DNA from: Thermoplasmata archaeon
Lineage (GTDB): Archaea; Thermoplasmatota; Thermoplasmata; Thermoplasmatales; Thermoplasmataceae
Length of the DNA: 15,262 bases
Reading direction: 5' to 3'
Assembly (NCBI GenBank): GCA_021845155.1
Contig: JAKBSB010000009.1
Location: 1 to 15,262 of the forward strand
Shown here: positions 6,959 through 12,982 of the stretch, in pieces
How positions within the stretch are numbered: the stretch's first letter is position 1
How the letters are laid out: each line of letters starts with the position of its first letter
Made by a program: the position numbers and the translations under genes
Notes under the pieces: model-generated
Seen by the model: only the letters and a program-made list of their open reading frames with translations
Told to the model about the DNA's origin: nothing
Database searches by the model: none

Positions 6959-9940
6959 TTAAGAATATACTCCTTTGACTGAAGCGTGTACATAATAAGC
7001 GTAAAAAGTTATAGGAAGTGAAACGCTGAAGTTTTTTGTGTTCTTAACCATCGTTACATCAAATGATTCATTGCTCGATATGATCTTGGCATAGGATGTG
7101 AGGTTCAAGAAGCCTTCATTACGGTATATATTCACATTTGAACCTGATAGATACAGAAATACGTTACTTATATCTGACGAACTTGTGTTCAGAGAAAGAT
7201 TTACGGCATATATGAAATTGCTTGAATTTAATCCTATTGTGCCGTTCACATATATATGGCTTCCAGGCACATCCGTAGTTGTATTATTTGTCTCATAGAC
7301 ACCGTTTGTCATGTTAGAATAAACATTGAATATGTTTTGGCCAGGTACTAAGTCAACCGAATTAGAATACACACTTGTTGCTGTATTATTCAATACCAAT
7401 CCAAGCTGCACGGAATGTATTCCTTGGGTTTCTCCGGTTATATTTACCTGCATCCTGCTGTCTCCTTTTATAATTACGTTCCCATTAATATTGTTGATAT
7501 TATAATACCATTCTGCCGATGAGTTTGCATGAATTATTATGAGGTATGGTTGTAGGTATACAGGCGAAGTCGCATTAGCTGATGTGATGTTAGACCAGAA
7601 ACTCTTCTGCACGAAATACTTATCTGAATACGTAAACGAGTAATTACCTTCTGGAAGCCTGTAGTAATATGTCCTGTTAATTCCAGCCAGGCTCGAAGAA
7701 TAATTACTTATGGAGAAAACGTAATTTGATGTCTGGTTCAGGAAATTTTCAGGAACACTGTTGTTTGCATAAGTTGTGTTGAATGAGTTGTGAAGTTCAA
7801 TGGTATCGGTATATACCGGAACTGGAGTAAGAGTGAGCGTTACAGATGTGTTATTCTCCACGTTAACCACCGTTGTATTCCCACGGTTATAAAGAGTATC
7901 AGCAAGGATTGTGAATCTTCCTGTTATGTTCATGTCATAGGTGAAATTCCCGGTGGAATTTGTCTTACCAACGGATCTGAACTGAATACTATCTATCTCT
8001 ATATACGCAATGAATTTCGTGTTGGAAAGAGCTGATGTGGAATTCACCAGATGAATTGTCAACGTGACTGGGCCGGATCCGGTTGCGTTTGATGAACCCG
8101 ATGACGCGTTCAACTGACTGGATATGGATGACCCGCTAACTCCTGGAATTCCACTGGTTGAACCTGGAGGAAACTGTGTAATTCCACTTCCTATTTTAAT
8201 GGATATATAAAGAGAGAAATTGCGATCTGTAATGTTGCTATCCAGAGTAAGTTTGAGAGTTTTGGACTTATTGAAACCTACCGCTTCAGCCTTAATCAGG
8301 TAGTTTCCATTTATTGCAGTAATAATATAATGACCTGTAGAGTCAGTTACATTATATTTTACCAGTTTCGCTGACGACGAGAGAAGGTAAACATAAGCTC
8401 CCTTAAGTCCTGTTTCAGGACCATGTATCTTAACATAACCACTGACATAGAATATGTGACTCTGCAATGGAACCAGTGTGAAATTGTATGTCGTATTTCC
8501 TGTTATATTCAAATTGAAGAATTTAGGATTATAGAAAGTCGAATTAACAGCGAAGGAATAATTTCCTGTGTAAGATAGACGTATAAGGTAATGCCCAGTT
8601 GAATTGGTTGTAATATTATCAGCGAATATTGTACCGTTGATGTCCGTATAGAAAATGACAGACGTATCAGCCACCGGATTGCCATCCAGGGAGTTCGTTA
8701 TGTTACCCTGCAGTGTAAGATTCATGGTGCTGTTGGAATAGTTGATCCGCGAATTGTTTCCCTGGAGGTAATGTGTTATATTTCCAGAGATATTTTTAGA
8801 TACATTTGTGCTGTTCTGCTGACCTATTGTGGACCCTGAAGGCATTGGATCCTTGTTTGTGAGCGTAATATTAACATCTGTGAGGTTCGTTATAACATTC
8901 CGTTCTGTGTAATTATAACCGTAGGCAGGATCCACAGCGGTGATGATATCAATTCCATATGGAACCTTGATCCTGTAAAACCCGGTGCTGTTTGTTGTTG
9001 CATTGCCGGAAGACCTTCCGTACAGACCGACAGTTGCGCCGGATATTGTCCTGTTTTCCCTGTTGAGTATAAATCCTGAAACGTTGAACTGGTCCTTACC
9101 GGACACATTTATTATTAGATTGAAGTTTGTCATTGACCTCCCGGACACAATGATGTAATACGGATCCGGTATGGGATTCATGCCCCTTTTGCTTATAGTT
9201 ATACCATAAGTTCCGTTGGGTATGTCCAGTGAATATCTGGCAGATGATGAAGACTGGGTGGTGTAGCTTCCAAACTTACTTGAGAAGTCCACTGAAACAC
9301 CTGGAACCAGCGTATTGTTCCTGAATTCTGTCAGACCGCTGATATTGTACCTCTCAGCTGGTGTGAGGGTGACATTCACCCAGGCGTTTGAAAGACCTAT
9401 GGTGTCTATACTTACAATTTTTGGATTGAAACCCTGAATGAAATATGAAAGAGACCCTTTTCCCTGATGGACCATCACATAAGAATAGTATCCATTTGAT
9501 CCTGTCTGCACCTGAGTGTAATACTCTGTTTCTGATACAGTCAACATTGAGCTGGGTATGGGAGAATTAGTGCTGGATGCGTTCGTTACATACCCCTTTA
9601 TGGTCACTGATGACCCACTTGTTGATGAAAACCCTGTTGACTGCAACCCACTGGTTAGCCCTCTTATGTCATCCCATAAACTCATCAGGAGGTGCAGAAG
9701 AAACCCTGGAAGGGAACCTAAGAGACTTGAAAGGCTTGACATGTTCAGACCTGAATTGTTGAAACCTGTAGAACCGGCCACACCCTCCAGTTGTGACAAT
9801 CCAGATGATACTCTCTGATTCTGGAATACATGATCCACTGGAACTGGATTTGTGCTCGGATAGGTCATTGGTAAAGTAGCAAAAACAGTAGGAATAATTA
9901 ATGCTCCTACAACCAATAGAGCCAAAGATTTTGGTGACAA
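6959..9940 (-). CDS. large secreted, sequon-rich protein with carboxypeptidase-regulatory-like repeats
   Basis: This 993-residue protein begins with a signal peptide (hydrophobic core about 5-22, then a likely cleavage around ATLPMTYP). A Ser/Gly-rich spacer follows, then a series of Ig-like or carboxypeptidase-regulatory-like modules near residues 110-190, 195-280, 283-362, 405-490, 496-578 and 625-705. These carry recurring 'TNSTGxY' or 'DSTGHY' turns. A beta-rich C-terminal half has no such clear turns. By eye it contains around sixty N-x-S/T sequons, consistent with a heavily N-glycosylated envelope protein of a wall-less acidophile. No C-terminal membrane anchor is seen, so it is either released or held by partners. 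The start is a TTG at 9938-9940; an in-frame TAG lies four codons upstream and no other start codon intervenes. It is the first gene of the MoxR-DUF58 operon and is probably its client. Confidence 0.88.
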   Translation of the reverse strand: MSPKSLALLVVGALIIPTVFATLPMTYPSTNPVPVDHVFQNQRVSSGLSQLEGVAGSTGFNNSGLNMSSLSSLLGSLPGFLLHLLMSLWDDIRGLTSGLQSTGFSSTSGSSVTIKGYVTNASSTNSPIPSSMLTVSETEYYTQVQTGSNGYYSYVMVHQGKGSLSYFIQGFNPKIVSIDTIGLSNAWVNVTLTPAERYNISGLTEFRNNTLVPGVSVDFSSKFGSYTTQSSSSARYSLDIPNGTYGITISKRGMNPIPDPYYIIVSGRSMTNFNLIINVSGKDQFNVSGFILNRENRTISGATVGLYGRSSGNATTNSTGFYRIKVPYGIDIITAVDPAYGYNYTERNVITNLTDVNITLTNKDPMPSGSTIGQQNSTNVSKNISGNITHYLQGNNSRINYSNSTMNLTLQGNITNSLDGNPVADTSVIFYTDINGTIFADNITTNSTGHYLIRLSYTGNYSFAVNSTFYNPKFFNLNITGNTTYNFTLVPLQSHIFYVSGYVKIHGPETGLKGAYVYLLSSSAKLVKYNVTDSTGHYIITAINGNYLIKAEAVGFNKSKTLKLTLDSNITDRNFSLYISIKIGSGITQFPPGSTSGIPGVSGSSISSQLNASSGSSNATGSGPVTLTIHLVNSTSALSNTKFIAYIEIDSIQFRSVGKTNSTGNFTYDMNITGRFTILADTLYNRGNTTVVNVENNTSVTLTLTPVPVYTDTIELHNSFNTTYANNSVPENFLNQTSNYVFSISNYSSSLAGINRTYYYRLPEGNYSFTYSDKYFVQKSFWSNITSANATSPVYLQPYLIIIHANSSAEWYYNINNINGNVIIKGDSRMQVNITGETQGIHSVQLGLVLNNTATSVYSNSVDLVPGQNIFNVYSNMTNGVYETNNTTTDVPGSHIYVNGTIGLNSSNFIYAVNLSLNTSSSDISNVFLYLSGSNVNIYRNEGFLNLTSYAKIISSNESFDVTMVKNTKNFSVSLPITFYAYYVHASVKGVYS

Positions 9941-9963
9941 TATTATGTTCTAGTCTCCAGAAC

Positions 9964-9971
9964 TATAAATA
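9964..9971 (-). promoter_or_regulatory. TATA-like box of the surface protein-MoxR operon
   Basis: On the minus strand the segment reads ATTTATAG, within GTATTTATAGTT. Its centre lies about 27 bases upstream of the TTG start at 9940, so transcription should begin within a base or two of that codon. This indicates a leaderless mRNA with a non-ATG start, and a promoter separate from arcS. Confidence 0.6.
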
Positions 9972-9991
9972 CATTTTCTATGTTCATATGA

Positions 9992-11560
9992 TTAATTTCT
10001 TACCTTTACAGCCACGCCCTTTTTCAGCTGTTTCATGGCATCATAGGGCATTTTTGCAATGCCAACACCCTTTATCTCACCCTTATGATGGAGAACAACC
10101 TCATCCTCAGGCCTTATATCTGATGTGGCATCCAGCACACCCACTGAGTAAACATTTGAAGTCGGTTTAAAATTGTCTATTTCAACTAAAAACTTTCCAT
10201 TTTCCATGAACCAGTTCGCTGAAGATTTATTGATTGTGTATTTACCAAGCCTATCGTTAAAAACTATTGCTGGTTTTCCTTCAACAACCAGCATCTCCTG
10301 GTTGTAATTATTTATTACCCTGGCTTTTTCAATATATTTTCCGATCCAGCTTCCGAATTGGAACTTTGCCCTTGATACATGGTGATCAATCCTGTTCCCC
10401 TTTTTTGGATCTATGCCCTTGATAACCTCATCTATTGCAGAGTATAGTGCCCTGAGATTTGCATCAGATTTTATATTACCCTCGATTATAATCGAATCTT
10501 GGGGAAGTACATCCCGGACAAACCCCAGATCTTCCGTTATGTAAGCTATGATTTTTCTGTAACTGTTCTTTATTAGATAGGATGAGAGTGTCTCTTTCAT
10601 CATTATTTTCTCGTCATCATACCAGTGGCCCACAACAGGGATATTATAAAACATTGCGGGATAGATGTTCTCAAGATCCCTTGGGACAAGTGCAACCGGA
10701 GATGTTACTATGAGTTCATGGATATATTTCCTGAATTCTCCAATATGTGACAGGATTGCAGTGTGTGTTTTTGAGGTTGAATACGGTTTTCTTGCGGAAC
10801 ATGGTAAAATCAGGGCAACTTCTCTGTTCACTGGCTTTTCATATTCGTTCATTATTTTCCGTCTGTAGCGCTCAAGATCGGGCCTCTGCAGTGATTCAAT
10901 ACTGTTCGCCATGATGTAAGGTGTCCTTGACGGAAATATCTCTTCTACCGAGCTATAGTGTGAAAAATCAAGAATTCTCAGAATCTCAAGAGCTTTCGAG
11001 GAGAACTGGAACTTCTCCACTATTTCCCTGAGAGTCCGGTTTTTAATGCTCTCTCTCAGCACCTCCATCTGGTACGTTGCGAAATCCATATTATGGCTTA
11101 ATGATGATTCAGCCCTGGTTGCTCCCAGTGAAGTGTACTTAATGCCCCTGTAGCTCTGTTTCCTTATGAAAATATCATCAAAAACTGATATTCCCAAATA
11201 AACCAATACTGGAATCAGGAATGGATCGCCAATTCCAGGGGCGTAAATCAGCTTTTTCCAGCCAATACTTTTCCTGATGGATAGAATTCTGTCGACAAGG
11301 TTTTTTGGTCGTTCTATGAGTTCCAGGGTGTTGAGTACCATTACAATGTCCTCAGATTCAATGATATCCTTGCTGTCCTGGTTTCTGATTAATTCCGGGT
11401 AGGTTAAAGTTTTCTTAAAACTATTTCCCAGGATCATCAATTCTTCGCCAGAGTTAATGAACTGATCTGGATTCTGCGTATTCACAATAATTGGATATTC
11501 CCACCTTTCGTCCAGTGTTCCAGATCTTGCGAGGGCGAAAAAATTATCGTCTTTAATCAC
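9992..11560 (-). CDS. arcS: archaeosine synthase ArcS (TgtA2 family)
   Basis: This 522-residue protein carries the ArcS hallmark motif P-C-x3-K-P-Y-x2-S-x2-H at residues 253-266 (PCSARKPYSTSKTH). The N-terminal half is related to tRNA-guanine transglycosylase, and a C-terminal PUA RNA-binding domain (about 445-522) ends in QLKKGVAVKVRN. ArcS acts on preQ0 at position 15 of archaeal tRNA, after TgtA has inserted the base, in the final step to archaeosine (G+). In some archaea it works with the radical-SAM partner RaSEA. The start is a GTG at 11558-11560; an in-frame TGA four codons upstream excludes a longer protein. A TATA-like element about 28 bases upstream predicts a leaderless start. No tgtA or RaSEA gene is adjacent. 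Confidence 0.93.
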   Translation of the reverse strand: MIKDDNFFALARSGTLDERWEYPIIVNTQNPDQFINSGEELMILGNSFKKTLTYPELIRNQDSKDIIESEDIVMVLNTLELIERPKNLVDRILSIRKSIGWKKLIYAPGIGDPFLIPVLVYLGISVFDDIFIRKQSYRGIKYTSLGATRAESSLSHNMDFATYQMEVLRESIKNRTLREIVEKFQFSSKALEILRILDFSHYSSVEEIFPSRTPYIMANSIESLQRPDLERYRRKIMNEYEKPVNREVALILPCSARKPYSTSKTHTAILSHIGEFRKYIHELIVTSPVALVPRDLENIYPAMFYNIPVVGHWYDDEKIMMKETLSSYLIKNSYRKIIAYITEDLGFVRDVLPQDSIIIEGNIKSDANLRALYSAIDEVIKGIDPKKGNRIDHHVSRAKFQFGSWIGKYIEKARVINNYNQEMLVVEGKPAIVFNDRLGKYTINKSSANWFMENGKFLVEIDNFKPTSNVYSVGVLDATSDIRPEDEVVLHHKGEIKGVGIAKMPYDAMKQLKKGVAVKVRN

Positions 11561-11581
11561 TTCCGGGCATCATATCTGACC

Positions 11582-11594
11582 TCTTAAATTTAAC
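11582..11594 (-). promoter_or_regulatory. TATA-like box of arcS
   Basis: The minus-strand segment TGTTAAATTTAAGA is centred about 28 bases before the GTG start of arcS. It matches an archaeal TATA box placed for a leaderless transcript. It lies back to back with the plus-strand TATA box that precedes the candidate RNA. Confidence 0.5.
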
Positions 11595-11614
11595 ATTTCG
11601 AATGGAAAATTCCC

Positions 11615-11622
11615 TTTTATAT
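11615..11622 (+). promoter_or_regulatory. TATA-like box before the candidate RNA
   Basis: TTTTATAT lies just after an A-rich/TCCC segment that could serve as a BRE. A start about 25 bases downstream would fall near 11643-11647, at the left edge of the structured GC-rich stretch. This start would be downstream of the ATG at 11621, arguing against the open frame there being translated. Confidence 0.5.
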
Positions 11623-11644
11623 GGTAGAAGATGAGAATGACCCA

Positions 11645-11900
11645 AAACAAAATAGATTTGCCGGATTAATGTTCGTTTCTTTGGATGACAGATGTGAAAG
11701 AGGTCGGATAGCATATTGCTTCGTGCGTGCCTGTGTGCGCAAAGTGGATGGCTTGGAAGTGAGGAAGGGACCCTTCAGGCCGAGGGAACGCAATCCTATG
11801 GAGAATCCCCGGCAACCTTTAAAACTGGTGGGTCCTTGCGAGATCCGGATTAGAAAGTCATGCAAAATTCCGAATCCATCTGTTGGGAGGATGGATGTCA
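11645..11900 (+). ncRNA. candidate structured non-coding RNA
   Basis: This gene-sized gap between arcS and csl4 is visibly more GC-rich than its surroundings, a hallmark of structured RNA in AT-rich archaea. By hand I find a long-range closing helix: 11688-11694 with 11877-11883, 7 bp plus two G-U extensions. It encloses four branches. These are a hairpin 11707-11722 with a TAT loop; a 7-bp hairpin 11724-11730/11735-11741 with a four-base loop; an 8-bp helix with one bulge (11765-11773/11830-11837) around another 8-bp helix (11779-11787/11806-11813); and a stem 11848-11855/11868-11876. The SRP RNA GNAR tetraloop with AGCA loop and the RNase P RNA conserved blocks are not apparent. It is therefore either an unrecognised RNA, a diverged known RNA or the leader of csl4. 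The ends are estimates. Confidence 0.5.
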
Positions 11901-11901
11901 A

Positions 11902-11924
11902 AGATTTAATATGACGATAAATTA
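11902..11924 (+). promoter_or_regulatory. candidate csl4 promoter
   Basis: Two TATA-like elements are seen: GATTTAATATG at about 11902-11912 and ATAAATTAAC at about 11916-11925. The first is placed for a start near the ATG at 11931, the second for a leaderless start at the ATG at 11949. Either would make csl4 transcription independent of the candidate RNA upstream. Confidence 0.4.
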
Positions 11925-11948
11925 ACTGGAATGGGATTAGTAATATTA

Positions 11949-12548
11949 ATGGAATCAAACGCCGAGAAAATTGAGATAACAACTCCCGGAATGGAATTAT
12001 CCACCACCGAGGAATATGTCCCTGGAAAAAACACCATGGAAGATGAGGGGAAGATTGTCTCCACAATAAACGGCCTTGTGCAGAGAGATGATAAAAACCT
12101 TATCCTTTCGGTAAGGAAAATGAAATCCAAGGTTTTCCCTCAGCCGGGTGATGTTGTTTACGGACAGATAGTAAAACTGGATCAGCGTTTTGCAATTGTC
12201 AGCATTGCAGCAATATGCCGTTCTGATGATGAACTTATATATTATCACGGTGATTCGAACCTGAGGCTCGGGGAGGGTGGCAACAGAAGAGATGTTGGAA
12301 GAAACCTTCTTAGGATTGGAGATCTGGTAAGGGCCAGAGTAATCAAAATATTTAGGGGAACACCGGATATTTCAATAAACGGAAAACATTATGGCGTATT
12401 GAAGACTCTGTGTGACAGATGCAGGAATCCAATGGAATTAAAAAACGGGTCCCTTTACTGCGATAACTGTGAGAAAACTGATTTAAGGAAGATTACTGAT
12501 GATTATGGAGAAGTTTTAACGTTTGGTGATGGATATGAAAGGAACTGA
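11949..12548 (+). CDS. csl4: exosome RNA-binding subunit Csl4
   Basis: Csl4 is a cap protein of the archaeal RNA exosome, which recruits substrates and the DnaG adaptor to the Rrp41-Rrp42 core for 3'-end processing and decay. The sequence shows an N-terminal PG...EEYVPGKNT segment, a central S1-type RNA-binding domain (about 64-145 from this start, beginning QPGDVVYGQIVKL and ending GDLVRARVIKI), and a C-terminal zinc ribbon with C155, C158, C171 and C174. Length near 200 residues is usual. I chose the ATG at 11949 because an earlier in-frame ATG at 11931 adds only a hydrophobic MGLVIL stretch and lacks a better ribosome binding site. The S1 domain has a somewhat long loop rich in Asp/Arg (DDELIYYHG to NRRDVGR). 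The gene overlaps the next small gene by 14 bases. Confidence 0.9.
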   Translation: MESNAEKIEITTPGMELSTTEEYVPGKNTMEDEGKIVSTINGLVQRDDKNLILSVRKMKSKVFPQPGDVVYGQIVKLDQRFAIVSIAAICRSDDELIYYHGDSNLRLGEGGNRRDVGRNLLRIGDLVRARVIKIFRGTPDISINGKHYGVLKTLCDRCRNPMELKNGSLYCDNCEKTDLRKITDDYGEVLTFGDGYERN

Positions 12549-12696
12549 TGCAGATAAGGTTAAAAATGTGGAACAGCTTTCCAGAGAAGTAGTAACTATG
12601 CGCAAAGAACTTGAGGATGTCAAAGAGGTTCTCAAGGGACTTATACAGGTTGTTATGGGAAGAGAGGATAATCTCGACGAAGACGAATATAACTGA
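12535..12696 (+). CDS. 53-residue coiled-coil microprotein between csl4 and the Sm-like gene
   Basis: This short frame starts with an ATG at 12535 inside the end of csl4 (14-base overlap), preceded by GGTGAT as a possible ribosome binding site. It ends with TGA at 12694-12696. The protein is charged, with a heptad-like run from VEQLSREVVTMRKELEDVKE into VLKGLIQVVMG, and an acidic C terminus (NLDEDEY). No domain is recognised. Codon use resembles the neighbours, and the next gene begins nine bases after the stop with its ribosome binding site in the junction. This argues for a real translated gene in an RNA-processing operon. A dimeric helper or regulatory peptide is possible, but there is no direct evidence of function. 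Confidence 0.72.
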   Translation: MKGTDADKVKNVEQLSREVVTMRKELEDVKEVLKGLIQVVMGREDNLDEDEYN

Positions 12697-12705
12697 GGTA
12701 AAGAA

Positions 12706-12921
12706 ATGATAATGCCAATGAAAATGCTGGAAGAAAATTTGAACAAGCAGGTAGCTTTGCTCTTGAAGGATAACCGAGTCCTGGAAGGGAGACTTACAGG
12801 ATACGATGAATACATGAATATGGTGCTGGATGAGGTTCAGGAAAATGCTGAAAGCCTCACGCGAAAACTTGGAACCGTCGTGATCAGAGGCAGCAACGTT
12901 GTCAGGATCGTTGCCAAGTGA
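12706..12921 (+). CDS. archaeal Sm-like protein (SmAP/Lsm)
   Basis: This 71-residue protein has both Sm signatures. Sm1 is about residues 13-46 (NKQVALLLKDNRVLEGRLTG, then YDEYMNMVLDEV). Sm2 is about 55-68 (LGTVVIRGSNVVRI, the expected IRG block). Archaeal Sm proteins form heptameric rings that bind U-rich RNA and join tRNA and RNA processing. Several ATG codons cluster at the start (12706, 12712, 12718); the first is best placed behind GAGGT at 12695-12699. Coupling to csl4 and the microprotein points to a shared RNA-decay or processing role. In many euryarchaea an L37e ribosomal protein gene follows; here there is none. Confidence 0.93.
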   Translation: MIMPMKMLEENLNKQVALLLKDNRVLEGRLTGYDEYMNMVLDEVQENAESLTRKLGTVVIRGSNVVRIVAK

Positions 12922-12982
12922 TCAAGAGATTCTAAAACAACAACAATATATTTTATTGCGATTTAAAGCCAGATGATGATTT
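12922..12982. other. short convergent spacer with T-rich tracts on both strands
   Basis: The plus strand has ATATATTTTATTG after the Sm-like gene. The minus strand reads GTTGTTGTTTTAG after the peptidase gene. These are possible oligo-U end signals for the two converging transcripts. No hairpin of note was found. Confidence 0.35.

Noticed and set aside
11743..11766. Resemblance of GTGGATGGCTTGG to the 5' part of 23S rRNA
   Set aside because: The similarity stops after about a dozen bases and no other rRNA block follows.
11750..11815. SRP RNA domain IV, because of a TCAGGCC...GGAACGCA run
   Set aside because: The invariant symmetric loop with AGCA and a GNAR tetraloop in the right register are not present.
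11688..11883. RNase P RNA
   Set aside because: Neither the GAGGAAAGUCC-type block nor the ACAGAA...GGCUUAU-type block is found, and the closed domain is short for this RNA.
11621..11914. A 97-codon plus-strand open frame across the candidate RNA
   Set aside because: Its composition (many Arg, Cys and Pro) is unlike the neighbours, its ATG falls upstream of the predicted transcription start, and the stretch is explained better by helices.
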